From: Lewinellaceae bacterium
GTDB lineage: Bacteria; Bacteroidota; Bacteroidia; Chitinophagales; Saprospiraceae
Direction of reading: 5' to 3'
Length of the DNA stretch: 64,000 nucleotides
NCBI GenBank assembly: GCA_020636095.1
Contig: JACJYN010000008.1
Span: 367,854-431,853, forward strand
Made by a program: the position numbers and the translations under genes. Of this stretch, positions 46,037-55,458 are shown one piece after another; position 1 is the stretch's first letter, and each line of letters starts with the position of its first letter. Below the pieces are notes generated by a model that searched no databases, was not told where the DNA came from, and saw only the letters and a program-made list of their open reading frames with translations.

Positions 46037-46225
46037 ATGCGCGAACACCGGAAGCTCACCGTGCAGCGCCGCGACATCCTCAAACGGGTATGGGGGAACG
46101 ATTCGTTCTTCAACTCCAGGAACCTGGATGTGTACATTAAGAAATTGCGGGACTATTTGAAAGAGGATGAATCGGTGGAGATCATTGTGTTGAAGGGGGT
46201 GGGCTGCCATTTTGCAGTGGGGTAG
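46037..46225 (+). pseudogene. C-terminal fragment of an OmpR/PhoB-type response regulator
   Basis: Reads VQRRDILKRVWGNDSFFNSR, NLDVYIKKLRDYLKEDESVE then GVGCHFAVG, the winged-helix effector domain (R-R-D-I-L-x-x-V-W-G...N-x-x-D-V-Y-I-x-K-L-R) of an OmpR-family regulator. The receiver domain and the first part of the effector are absent; the sequence before 46040 does not fit. A remnant left by element activity. Confidence 0.75.
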
Positions 46226-46310
46226 GTTATTTGCTTTCCAAACCCAATTCTGAGGGCGAGGAGGGCGTTGGCCCGAATTGGGTTGAGAATGCGGTTTAAC
46301 GCAACGCCCG

Positions 46311-48131
46311 CTAATACTTCAACCCATATCCGTATTCGAACAAAGGCGTAATCGATGGATCCCAAAAGTTAGGGCCGTATTTACCTCGGAAATCTTCCAC
46401 TGACCCGGGCCAGGAATGCGGTAGCTTGCCTTTGAAATTATATTCTCCAAATAAGACCTCCGCAATACCGCCGCCTTCTGACCCCGGCAGCCAGGCGGCA
46501 ATAAAAGCATCCGACTGATTGATCTGATCCGTGGTTACCAGAGGCCTTCCGGAAATCAGGATCACCACGATTTCAGGGCCTTTGCCGGCGTAGGCGTTGA
46601 TGTAGGACTGGTGTTCTTCGCTCAGCGTCAGTTGATAAGCACTGCTACCATCTCTGATATCCCCCATGAATTCTGCATAGGGCGTTTCTCCCACGACGAT
46701 GATCGCAACATCAGCGTCGGTATGGTTGCCTGTAGCATCCTTATCATAGACTACTGATCCGGTAGCCATGTCCTGGATACCGTCTAACAGGGTGGTTGCT
46801 CCAGTATAGTTCTCCTGTGTGCCTTGCCAGGCGATGCTCCAGCCGCCGGACTGAAGGCCGGCGTTATGGGCGTGCTCGCCTACGACTACGATCTTAGGGG
46901 TATTCTTGTCTATTGGTAGTATATCATTTTTATTTTTCAGCAAAACAAGGGACTCCCGAACTGCCTGTCTGGCTACATCCCGATGGGCAGGGCTTCCAAT
47001 ATGGGGGATCAGGCTGGAATCCGGGAACGGGTTTTCAAATAGGCCCAGGCGAAATTTTTGCCGTAACACTCTTTTGACGGCGTCATCCACTCTTTCCAGG
47101 GCAACACAGCCGCTGTCGACTCCTGTTTTCAAGCCTGCTTGAAAGAGTTCTAAATCCCCATCTACCGCCATGACGACATCCACTCCGGCATTGATGATAT
47201 CATTTTCGCCAAATCTGGAATACCCTTTCCAATCGGTCACGACTATTCCGTCAAAGCCCATCCCCATTTTGAGGGTATACGTAATGAGTGCTTTATGGGC
47301 ATGCATAACAGTTCCGGATAAGGAATTGAAGGAAACCATAACGGCGCCGACTCCGGCCTCTACTGCATCTCTGTATGGCGGCAATAAGCGTTGGCTCACC
47401 TCTTGCAGCCCAACCGAAGTTGCTCCCCCTTCTAGGCCAAAATCGGTGGAGCCGTCCCCGATAAAATGTTTGGCCGTGGCCAGTACCGTCTTTCCGTCCG
47501 ACAGATTCCCCTGATACCCTTTAACCGAGGCCCGGGCCAGATTCTGTGTCATTTCCGTGCTTTCCGAGAAGGCCTCATAAACCCTCCCCCATTTTTCATT
47601 GTAAGGAATGGCGATACAGGGAGAAAAAATCCAGTTAAACCCAGTGGCCTGAGCTTCAACGGCCGTGATGGCCGCCGCCTTTTCGGTTAAGGTAGCGTTT
47701 CCGGTTGCTCCCATTCCGATATTGTGCGGAAAAATGGTGGCGCCATTATAGGTGTTTTGCCCGTGAACCGCATCTACCGCAAACATCAGCGGAATACCCA
47801 GCCGGGTGGATAATGCTTGCTGCTGCAATGCCGCAAACCGGGCTTGCCATCCGGCGGCATCGGCGCCCGGAGTGGGGCCTTGAGTATGGATGACTGATCC
47901 TATAAACTTAGTAGCAATATCCTCATCCGAAATATCGTCAAAATGCCTCACCTGAGACATCTGGCCGATCTTTTCCTCCAGTGTCATACAAGCGACCAGA
48001 GCATTTACTTTTTCCTCAATCGTAGCTAGCGTATCTATCCCACACCGGCTATAAATAGCCGCACTCCGCCTGGTTTGCCCTGAAAGTTGAAAGGCCAGGG
48101 AAAGAGCCAGCGCAAACAGTAGGTTTTTCAT
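46311..48131 (-). CDS. Beta-glucosidase, glycoside hydrolase family 3
   Basis: About 606 aa from ATG 48131 (MKNLLFALALSLAFQLSGQT, a signal peptide; ATGs upstream lack one). Domains: GH3 N (TLEEKIGQMSQVRHFDD, LMFAVDAVHGQNTY, ATAKHFIGDG, nucleophile Asp in IVVTDWKGYSRFG) and GH3 C (VRESLVLLKNKNDILPIDKN, VVGEHAHNAG, IVVGETPYAE). No sorting domain, so it is likely periplasmic. It would cleave beta-glucans or cello-oligosaccharides imported by SusCD. Last gene of the utilisation locus, 75 bp after the GH5 gene. Confidence 0.94.
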   Translation of the reverse strand: MKNLLFALALSLAFQLSGQTRRSAAIYSRCGIDTLATIEEKVNALVACMTLEEKIGQMSQVRHFDDISDEDIATKFIGSVIHTQGPTPGADAAGWQARFAALQQQALSTRLGIPLMFAVDAVHGQNTYNGATIFPHNIGMGATGNATLTEKAAAITAVEAQATGFNWIFSPCIAIPYNEKWGRVYEAFSESTEMTQNLARASVKGYQGNLSDGKTVLATAKHFIGDGSTDFGLEGGATSVGLQEVSQRLLPPYRDAVEAGVGAVMVSFNSLSGTVMHAHKALITYTLKMGMGFDGIVVTDWKGYSRFGENDIINAGVDVVMAVDGDLELFQAGLKTGVDSGCVALERVDDAVKRVLRQKFRLGLFENPFPDSSLIPHIGSPAHRDVARQAVRESLVLLKNKNDILPIDKNTPKIVVVGEHAHNAGLQSGGWSIAWQGTQENYTGATTLLDGIQDMATGSVVYDKDATGNHTDADVAIIVVGETPYAEFMGDIRDGSSAYQLTLSEEHQSYINAYAGKGPEIVVILISGRPLVTTDQINQSDAFIAAWLPGSEGGGIAEVLFGEYNFKGKLPHSWPGSVEDFRGKYGPNFWDPSITPLFEYGYGLKY

Positions 48132-48206
48132 AGTGCGGTTACCGGCGTTCATAAACCCTGACATAATCGATGATCATTTTTTGTGAATAAAGTGGTATTA
48201 ATAGTC

Positions 48207-50933
48207 CTAATCCATTTTCACTATCCTTTTGGTAAATACTTTGCCGTTTGCCATTCGAATGCTTAAAAAATAACTGCCATTTGAAAAGCTGCGGAGATCA
48301 ATTGTTCTGCGCAAATCCGTAAGGCCCTTCAAGCTTTCTTTCCAGATGGGTTGCCCCAGGAGATTATAGATTTCAATATCAATATCCTGCCTTTCCTTCA
48401 GGCTGGCTTCGAGGGAAAATAAGCCTGTATTGGGATTGGGAAACACGCTGGCCTGCTCCACCTGTCCAGGGTCCTTTGTAGAATTGGCCAGGAGGCTAAA
48501 TTCAAACCAGTTCATATTGAATGGAGATTGCGTTATGGCCACGCGCATTTTGTGCCTTCCCTCTGTCAGCTGCACATTTTCACTGGTCGTAGCCCAGTTT
48601 TGCCAATCGCCGGTGGGCGCAAAGCTGGGAGCATGCAACAAAGTGGCATTGCCTTCCTCATCAATGAGTTGCAGTTCCAGGGCGCCGGTGGCATCGAGTG
48701 AGGCCGTCCTGTAATCCACCCGGTAGGCCCCAGTGCTTCCCACATTGATTTCATAATCCAGATAATCACCGGGGTCCAGGTATCCTATATTTTGGCCGCC
48801 GCCAATGTCGGTCGTTGTTTCCAGCTCTACCCCGGATTGGAAAACGTAATCCTCCGCTTCTATTCTACCTGGCACCGGATGAACGTACATCAAGGTGTTT
48901 TTCACCTCTTCGAGCGTAAAGTGATCCAATGCAGTACCATCCAGCGCATTGACCTGATTGCCTGAATAGGAAATCCGGATAGTTTCCGTAGATTTCAGGA
49001 TATAATCAACGGTGAAATATATGATCCGGGTGTTATCTGCATCGATCATCATAGCGGTGATGGGAATGCTGGTTCCATCAACCAGAATCTCAAACCCGCC
49101 CGGCGCAGTTGGTAAAGGAGTGTCCAGAAATTTGTTGGCATTCATCTGGACGGTGTATTCATCAACAGTGATCGCCGCTACAAATGCGGTAGGTATAGAT
49201 GCGGAGGTTGCCCCCGTTTCAACCAACTCAAAACTGCTGATATTGAAGCCGGCTGCATCTGTATACAATCTCAATTTTTTATCACTTGTATCTAAAATGA
49301 CATCGGGGATCACCAGCGTTTGCCAGTTTTGCCAGCCACCGGTAGGCGGTGCGAAGGAGGGAGGGGTAATATCCGCACCTCCGGCGGCAAAATGCAAACG
49401 CCCACCAGAACCTCCCGAGGCGGCCCGAACATGGATTTCATAAACGCCACTTGCCGCCACATTCACCTCATACTGCATCCATTCATCGGTTTCCAGCCAT
49501 CCGACGCTGTAGCCATTGGTATTGACATCATCTTCACAAGGCTCGATGTCGACACCATCGTTTCGATACACCCAGCCGTTATTCCAGGGCGTGTAATTTC
49601 CGGTTGACACCTGATAATTGGCGGCTTCCTTATCGAAATAGGCCTTTCCGATAACCCCCATATCAAAATCGGTGGCATAAACAACACCCGGAATATTATG
49701 GGTGTTAAACGGAATGGTCTCATCGGAATAAACCTGCCGGAACATGGCATCTATCACGTCTTTCTGAAAAACGCAATTCTCTGCTTTCAGGCCTTCCGTT
49801 ATTTCCATTAAGGTTGTCCTCGCAAATTCTGCCGTAGGCGTTGTCCCGTTCCCATTCCAATAATCCAGCAAGGATTGATATTCCGGTGTTTTGATTACCG
49901 ATAATGGGCCGGCGATGGATTCTATCTTCTTCATAGGCCACCAGGCCCAGCCGATATTCAGGCCTTCCAATAAACGGATGGCATCCCGGAACCAAACGTT
50001 AGAGTTCTCTCCGCTTTCTCCCAGGTAGAGCGGCACATTGTAAGTATTCCGAATATCCAGGACCCATTGCATGGTGGCTTCATCATTCAAGGACCAGTAT
50101 TTATGCGGGGAATATACCATATTGTCATCCCAGGGCGGGGTTAATCCGGTAAAGTCATTGGCAAACCAGTTGCCTTCAATGAAGAGGATGTGCCGGGTAT
50201 CTACCGTACGTATACTATCGGTTATTTCCCAGTACAAATCTCTCAGGGCGATGTTGCCGGGTAAATTCCAATTGGGCTCGTTGAGCAGGTCATAGCCCGC
50301 CACCCATTGTTCCTCCGCATACCTTTCGGCCAGGTTTTTCCAAAGCGCCACCATTTTATCCCGATTCTCCTGGCTTTCCCACAGGGAGGGCTTGGTGGGG
50401 TCATAATCGGAAATACCGGCATCGTATCCTTGCCCACCGGGTGCGGCGTGCAGGTCCAGCACCACATACATTTCATTCTGTTTGCACCAGGAGATCAAAC
50501 TATCAGTCAGTTCAAAACCTTTGGTGAGCCAGGTGTTCTGCCCGGCCACGGGTTCTTCTTCAATCGGTAGGGTAAACAGGTTGTAGTGCATTGGCAAGCG
50601 GACGGAATTGAAGCCCCATGCTTTCAGGGAATCAATATCTGCCTTCCGGACGTGATTGGCCAACCAGGCATCGTAAAACAAATCCGTATCCGCCTCGCCA
50701 ATCAGTTCCTCGATTTTTGCTCTTATTTCATGTTGCGGATTGGCAAAACCTGCCGTCTGCAACATATAGCCTTCCTGCACCATCCAGCCTCCCAGGCCCA
50801 TTCCTCTCAGCAGGATGGTATCCTGGTTTTCATTGACAATAGCCTTGCCATTGGTGCTTAGAAAATGTTGGGCATTGACTTGAATAGCTAGTGCCGTTAT
50901 AAAAACCAATACTATGTATTTACTATTTTTCAT
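48207..50933 (-). CDS. GH5 endoglucanase with two CBM6 modules and type IX sorting domain
   Basis: 908 aa. Signal peptide MKNSKYIVLVFITALAIQVN. GH5 catalytic domain (about 30-390): NSVRLPMHYNLFTL, VVLDLHAAPGGQG, acid/base Glu in YDLLNEPNWN, nucleophile Glu in LYLGESGEN. Then CBM6-like module 1 (about 420-555, SGVYEIHVRAASGGSGGRLH), a linker sandwich (560-660, YTVQMNANKFLDTP), CBM6 module 2 (about 680-815, GRIEAEDYVFQSGVELETTT) and a Por sorting domain (ASVFPNPNTGLFSLEASLKE ... GSYFLSIRMANGK). It is a surface endo-enzyme acting on cellulose-like or other beta-glucan chains. Unbroken. Confidence 0.94.
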   Translation of the reverse strand: MKNSKYIVLVFITALAIQVNAQHFLSTNGKAIVNENQDTILLRGMGLGGWMVQEGYMLQTAGFANPQHEIRAKIEELIGEADTDLFYDAWLANHVRKADIDSLKAWGFNSVRLPMHYNLFTLPIEEEPVAGQNTWLTKGFELTDSLISWCKQNEMYVVLDLHAAPGGQGYDAGISDYDPTKPSLWESQENRDKMVALWKNLAERYAEEQWVAGYDLLNEPNWNLPGNIALRDLYWEITDSIRTVDTRHILFIEGNWFANDFTGLTPPWDDNMVYSPHKYWSLNDEATMQWVLDIRNTYNVPLYLGESGENSNVWFRDAIRLLEGLNIGWAWWPMKKIESIAGPLSVIKTPEYQSLLDYWNGNGTTPTAEFARTTLMEITEGLKAENCVFQKDVIDAMFRQVYSDETIPFNTHNIPGVVYATDFDMGVIGKAYFDKEAANYQVSTGNYTPWNNGWVYRNDGVDIEPCEDDVNTNGYSVGWLETDEWMQYEVNVAASGVYEIHVRAASGGSGGRLHFAAGGADITPPSFAPPTGGWQNWQTLVIPDVILDTSDKKLRLYTDAAGFNISSFELVETGATSASIPTAFVAAITVDEYTVQMNANKFLDTPLPTAPGGFEILVDGTSIPITAMMIDADNTRIIYFTVDYILKSTETIRISYSGNQVNALDGTALDHFTLEEVKNTLMYVHPVPGRIEAEDYVFQSGVELETTTDIGGGQNIGYLDPGDYLDYEINVGSTGAYRVDYRTASLDATGALELQLIDEEGNATLLHAPSFAPTGDWQNWATTSENVQLTEGRHKMRVAITQSPFNMNWFEFSLLANSTKDPGQVEQASVFPNPNTGLFSLEASLKERQDIDIEIYNLLGQPIWKESLKGLTDLRRTIDLRSFSNGSYFLSIRMANGKVFTKRIVKMD

Positions 50934-50960
50934 AGGCGTTTTATTTTGAAGAAGGTTGTT

Positions 50961-51105
50961 GACTATTCAGCAGTTCGCTTTTAGCAGTTCGCTATTCGCT
51001 CTGCAATGCCCTTAAAAGCAGGAATCCAGGCTTGATGAACCAGTTCTTTGCTCTAAGCCCAGTTTTGGGCAGGTTCTTGCGAACTGCGAATTGCTGAATA
51101 GTTAC
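50961..51105. mobile_element. Miniature element, family A-like, copy 5 (about 147 bp)
   Basis: Ends GACTATTCAGCAGTTCGC and GCGAATTGCTGAATAGTTAC. GAAGGTTG repeated on both sides (50951-50958, 51106-51113), and TT continues on both. The core is unlike copies 1-4; the tips place it in the family. Lies between two genes of the utilisation locus. Confidence 0.75.
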
Positions 51106-51119
51106 GAAGGTTGTTAATA

Positions 51120-52526
51120 TTACTGCTGCACCACAAATTTCCTGGTTAACAACCTCTTTTCCACTACGACACTTAAAAAGTATAAGCCATTGGCGTAATC
51201 GGTTGTATTTAACCGGTAGGTGGTTTCGTTCCCGACATCAGCCGTGTGTACAATCTGGCCAACGGCATCCACCACCAGAATTTGCTTATCCTGGCTAATT
51301 GCCTTTTCTCCGAAGATAATGGACGTAAAATTCTGGACTACAGAAGGCTGAAGGCTAAATAAAGATTGGTCAATTTCCAGGCCATTCACGCTACTGGGAG
51401 TACAACTACCATCGTTGGCGCAGTTGCCAAAACAGGCCAAAACCGTAACGTCAGTCATGGTCATGTCTGAGGACAGGAAACGGTCATTGAAACTGTTGGG
51501 GTCGCCACAAGGCAAACCGGTCAGGTCTTCCTTACAGAGGTAATCCGGGCAGTTGCCGTTGGTAAAGGTGTAGTGGCTGGAAAAACCCATCGGTTTTCTC
51601 AGGGTAATGGTGTAAATGCCATCGCCATCCGGGTCGACCATGGGGTTGTCACCGGGGTTCCCAAAGGCAGCACCGCCGGCCAGAAAAATGCCGGAGGGGT
51701 CGATCATGGAAGCGATCGATTCCGTATTCAGTTGAAAAGTGAGGTCAATAGAATCCACAGCCGTACAGGTGCCGTCGCTGGCACAAAGCCCAAAACAGGC
51801 CAGAATAGTAGTGTCTGACAGGACCGCAGGCAGGAAACGGTCATTGAAACTGTTGGGGTCGCCACAAGGCAAACCGGCCAGGTCTTCCTTACAGAGGTAA
51901 TCCGGGCAGTTGCCATTGGTAAAGGTGTAGTGGCTGGAAAAACCCATCGGTTTTCTTATGGTAATCGTATAAATGCCATCCCCATCGGGGTCCACCATCG
52001 GATTATCACCCGGGTTTCCAAAGTTGCCGCCGCCGGCTATGAATACGCCGGAGGGATCGACCATGGCAAGGCTTTCGGTATTTAAATTAAAAGTGATATC
52101 TACCGAATCCGTGACGATGGTGCAAGTACCATCACTATCGCAGGTATTGAAACAAGCTTTAACCGTGATATCCGACGTTACAGCCGGTAAGAAACGATCG
52201 TTGAAATTAGCCGGATCGCTGCACGGCAGGCCCGCGATATTTTCTTTACAGTTATAATCCGGGCAGTTGCCGTTGGTAAAGATATAATAGCTGGAAAAGC
52301 CCACTTCTCGTTGGAGGGTTATGGTATAAATGCCATCGCCATCGGGGTCGAGTAGCTGATTGTCCCCCGGCGACCCAAAGCCAGTACCGCCGGCTATATA
52401 CAAGCCGGATGGATCAATGCTGTTGGCAATCGTTGCTGTGTTCAATTCGAACGTAATATTGACTTGAGCAAGGACGGATGAAATAGTGAGAAAGAGAACA
52501 AAAATGGGTAAAATTATTTTTTTCAT
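51120..52526 (-). CDS. Secreted protein with three tandem ~115-aa modules and type IX sorting domain
   Basis: 468 aa. Signal peptide MKKIILPIFVLFLTISSVLA. Three modules (about 25-135, 140-250, 255-370), each opening with ITFNLNTESLA-like sequence, then DPSGVFIAGG, NPMVDPDGDGIYTITIRKPM, GFSSHYTFTNGNCPDYLCKE, and closing FNDRFLPAV ... CFGLCASDGTC. The paired Cys and repeat pattern suggest a disulphide-bearing starch-binding/E-set-like sandwich for glycan binding. A Por sorting domain follows (FSLQPSVVQNFTSIIFGEKA ... ANGLYFLSVVVEKR). Probably a surface glycan-binding protein; the family is recognised in shape only. Confidence 0.8.
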   Translation of the reverse strand: MKKIILPIFVLFLTISSVLAQVNITFELNTATIANSIDPSGLYIAGGTGFGSPGDNQLLDPDGDGIYTITLQREVGFSSYYIFTNGNCPDYNCKENIAGLPCSDPANFNDRFLPAVTSDITVKACFNTCDSDGTCTIVTDSVDITFNLNTESLAMVDPSGVFIAGGGNFGNPGDNPMVDPDGDGIYTITIRKPMGFSSHYTFTNGNCPDYLCKEDLAGLPCGDPNSFNDRFLPAVLSDTTILACFGLCASDGTCTAVDSIDLTFQLNTESIASMIDPSGIFLAGGAAFGNPGDNPMVDPDGDGIYTITLRKPMGFSSHYTFTNGNCPDYLCKEDLTGLPCGDPNSFNDRFLSSDMTMTDVTVLACFGNCANDGSCTPSSVNGLEIDQSLFSLQPSVVQNFTSIIFGEKAISQDKQILVVDAVGQIVHTADVGNETTYRLNTTDYANGLYFLSVVVEKRLLTRKFVVQQ

Positions 52527-52602
52527 GACGTGTGTTTTAAAATATATTTAATTGTTACTTCTTCATTGTCTGGCAATGACGCGAATGTTTTCAACGAGAT
52601 TA

Positions 52603-52769
52603 GAGCATGTTTGGAGGTGGTGCTTTGGAAGCGAAAAAGTCAGATTTCGGGTTCTTGCGAGGCTGATTTTTGAGTGCATAGCAGCGCTACGGACGAAAAA
52701 ATCGCCGAGGTGAGGTTCCATAAGCTGGCCCCCTGGGGGCAGCCCAAATGACTACCTCCAAACATGCTC
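52603..52769. mobile_element. Miniature element, family B, copy 5 (167 bp)
   Basis: Ends GAGCATGTTTGGAGG and CCTCCAAACATGCTC. TTA to the left, TAA to the right. Core GCATAGCAGCGCTACGG ACG recurs in the Uma2 copy. It lies in the spacer between two genes of the utilisation locus and breaks none. Confidence 0.85.
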
Positions 52770-52788
52770 TAAACTGTATGAAACTATA

Positions 52789-53625
52789 TTATTCCAGGGC
52801 CCGGACGGACACATTATCTATGGTGACTCCCGTTGCCCCATAATCTGCTCCGCCTCCTCTGATCACGATATATACTGGCCCAGCGGCATCAAATTCAAAA
52901 GTCCCATCTCCCCCGGCACAGGAAAGATCGGTTAACTGCCCTTCAAAGGCTTCACCGCCACAGCCCTCCCAGGTGTTCAGGGCCAATCGCATTCCGCCGT
53001 CCGTATAATCTACACCAGGAGTAGGCATCGCCGTGCCTGCGTAGACCTCAAACCAACAATCGGTCATACCACTCCCTTCGATATCCATATTGATTTGATA
53101 CAGCTTGTTGGCCTCTACCTGGACTTCCTGGTAAATGCCTACATGCCCCCAGCCGCCGCCGGTCCAGGTGGCTTTACCATCTTCGAACACAACATCAACG
53201 CCATTGGAAATAGGCAATACGGTCCAGAATTGATCATCATCAAATGATCCATTTTGTAGGATATCGGGCCCTTGAAAATCCGACGCTATCGTTATGGTTT
53301 GTACCGATGATGCGGTTCCACCTTCCGTAAAAATTTTGAACCTTACCTCATATTCCCCTTTTTGCAGATAAATTTTGCTGGCCTCCAGCCCCTCAGCCGA
53401 AGAATTCTCGCCAAGGTCCCAATGGGTATACCAGGTAGGTACATCGGGCTGAGCGGTAAACAACACCTTATTGGGGTTTTCGGCATCAAAAGAGTAGGTA
53501 AACGCTGCATCCTCACTCGTGGGAGCAGGTACGACAGCCGGCTCATCTCCATTAGAGCAGGCAGCAGCGGTTACTATTAATACGAGCATTATAAACCCAA
53601 TTGAAAATTGTCTTGTTGTTATCAT
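52789..53625 (-). CDS. Surface lipoprotein with PKD-like and carbohydrate-binding-like domains
   Basis: 278 aa. Lipoprotein signal MITTRQFSIGFIMLVLIVTA then AACSNG (Cys 23). Residues about 35-110 form a PKD-like sandwich (FTYSFDAENPNKVLFTAQPD, HWDLGENSSAEG, YEVRFKIFTEGG). Residues 120-278 resemble CBM4/9 (ILQNGSFDDDQFWTVLPISN, VEANKLYQINMDIEGS, GVTIDNVSVRALE). Placed right after susD, it fits the SusE/F-like surface glycan-binding position. Intact. Confidence 0.85.
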   Translation of the reverse strand: MITTRQFSIGFIMLVLIVTAAACSNGDEPAVVPAPTSEDAAFTYSFDAENPNKVLFTAQPDVPTWYTHWDLGENSSAEGLEASKIYLQKGEYEVRFKIFTEGGTASSVQTITIASDFQGPDILQNGSFDDDQFWTVLPISNGVDVVFEDGKATWTGGGWGHVGIYQEVQVEANKLYQINMDIEGSGMTDCWFEVYAGTAMPTPGVDYTDGGMRLALNTWEGCGGEAFEGQLTDLSCAGGDGTFEFDAAGPVYIVIRGGGADYGATGVTIDNVSVRALE

Positions 53626-53673
53626 CTTGATTCAATTTAATTCTTTATCAATTCCTAACTCAAGTTCGAACTA

Positions 53674-55446
53674 CTAATACCCAGGATTTTCCAACAGTTT
53701 CGGGTTGTTGTTCACCCTGTCCTGGCCAATAGGCAGGTAGTATTGATAAGGATGGAATTTCATTTTTTCCGGTTCCGCCTGAATGGCCTCGTAGGTAAAG
53801 GTTTCCTGTCCCAGTCCATCGATATGACGGAGGCTTCTGATCCCTTCAATCTGAACACTGAGCACCTCTTCTGCGATGCGCCATCTCCTTACGTCCCAAT
53901 ACCGCTGGTCCTCGAAAGCCAGCTCGATCTTTCTTTCGTTTCTGATCCTGTCTCTTAGTGCAATCCCCGAATAAGAATCCAGGCGAAGATTTTGGGTCAG
54001 GCCGGCACGGGTTCGGATGGGTTCAATAAAGTCCCTGGCCGCTGATTCCATATCCAGTTCAATGGCGGCTTCGGCTGCATTGAGGTAAATTTCACCCAGT
54101 CGGAAAAGAATGCAATCCTGGCCGGAATAAAATTCCTGGATTAACAGGGGGGTGGGGCCATCATTCAGGTATTTCCTTACATAAGCGCCGGTCTTGGTAG
54201 CGTCAGGGTGTATGCCCATCCCATCTTTTCCAACTCCGGTACCTCTGTCTGTATCAATCTGCCCATCCCTTTCGGTGGCATACCAGGTTTCAATCCGTGA
54301 TCCCTGGAACAGGTCATTGTCGGTCAGCAAAGTACCTTTGAGACGAGGGTCCCTGTTTTCGAACGGTTTATTCGGGTCATAACCAGAGCCGCTTTCTGAT
54401 GGCAGCAATCCAGTGCTCAGCATTTCATAGCTATCCATGAGTTGCTTGGAAGGAGACATGCTGGAACCCCAGTCTACCCGGTAGCTATAAGGGGTAGTGC
54501 GCAGGTCATAAGAATGCCCTTTCTCGAAAGGCAGCCAGATTTTCATGAAGATGGTTTCATCTTCCGTCTCATCTACAAATAAGTGGTAGTAGTTATCCGC
54601 GGGATTCGGATATTTATTAAATAAAGTAAATCCTCCCTTATTGATGATTTCATTGGACGCTGCCAAAGACAGCTCGTAGTAAGCCGTTGCTGCTGCAGAG
54701 GGTATGCCAACCAAACCATCTAATTGCACTGTGCCATACTTTGCAATACTACCGGCATATAAGGCCGCCCTGGACTCGAGGGCTTTGGCTGCCCATTTGC
54801 CGGCCCGGCCCTTTTGGCCGTTCCAGCGATCGGGTAGCAATTCGAAAGCCCTTTGAGCATCCTCCAAAACCTGATCGTATACTTGCTGTTCGGTATTTCT
54901 TGTCGGGAAATACTCATCTTCCGGCGTGGTGGCAGGGTTTTGAGCCTCGAGAATGATCGGTACGCCTCCATAGCGTTTCGCCATGGCAAAATAACTATAG
55001 GCCCGCATGAAATAAAGTTCTCCCAGCCGGTTATCCCGCTCCTCTTGTGAAAGGACGTCTTCTCCGAGCGCTTCAATATTTTCAAGCGCGTAGTTGATCT
55101 TCCAGATATTGTAATAGCCCCACCAGTCTAAAGGCCAGGTATTATTGGCAGTCCCCCAGTTGCCCGGCCGCAGCGTATTGGTTGCCGGGGTCCAGGAATA
55201 GGTGCTACGGGCTAAATCGGACAGGGCATCCCTAAATGCGCCCCAACCGGCACCGCCACCGAAATCTTTCAAATAATCCCAGGGCATATTATCGTAAATC
55301 TTGAACAGATACGTATCCATCAGGGCTTTATCGCTCCATACATCATTCTCCGTAATTCGGTCCAAAGGGGGTTCGTTCAAAAAATCTTCGTTGCACGCAA
55401 CAAAAAATAAGGTAAGTACTGCAAGCAGTATATAATTCCGTTTCAT
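53674..55446 (-). CDS. susD: SusD/RagB-family outer-membrane nutrient-binding lipoprotein
   Basis: 590 aa. Lipoprotein signal MKRNYILLAVLTLFFVACNE (Cys 18) then DFLNEPPLDRITENDVWSDK, the classic SusD opening. TPR-like helices (ELYFMRAYSYFAMAKRYGGV, AFELLPDRWNGQKGRAGKWA) and a C-terminal RNERKIELAFEDQRYWDVRR-W-R block, which is typical of the family. It forms the lid on SusC and binds the glycan. The stop lies close to the lipoprotein and its start is 13 bp after susC, so the pair is co-transcribed. Confidence 0.96.
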   Translation of the reverse strand: MKRNYILLAVLTLFFVACNEDFLNEPPLDRITENDVWSDKALMDTYLFKIYDNMPWDYLKDFGGGAGWGAFRDALSDLARSTYSWTPATNTLRPGNWGTANNTWPLDWWGYYNIWKINYALENIEALGEDVLSQEERDNRLGELYFMRAYSYFAMAKRYGGVPIILEAQNPATTPEDEYFPTRNTEQQVYDQVLEDAQRAFELLPDRWNGQKGRAGKWAAKALESRAALYAGSIAKYGTVQLDGLVGIPSAAATAYYELSLAASNEIINKGGFTLFNKYPNPADNYYHLFVDETEDETIFMKIWLPFEKGHSYDLRTTPYSYRVDWGSSMSPSKQLMDSYEMLSTGLLPSESGSGYDPNKPFENRDPRLKGTLLTDNDLFQGSRIETWYATERDGQIDTDRGTGVGKDGMGIHPDATKTGAYVRKYLNDGPTPLLIQEFYSGQDCILFRLGEIYLNAAEAAIELDMESAARDFIEPIRTRAGLTQNLRLDSYSGIALRDRIRNERKIELAFEDQRYWDVRRWRIAEEVLSVQIEGIRSLRHIDGLGQETFTYEAIQAEPEKMKFHPYQYYLPIGQDRVNNNPKLLENPGY

Positions 55447-55458
55447 GGTATCTTAGAT

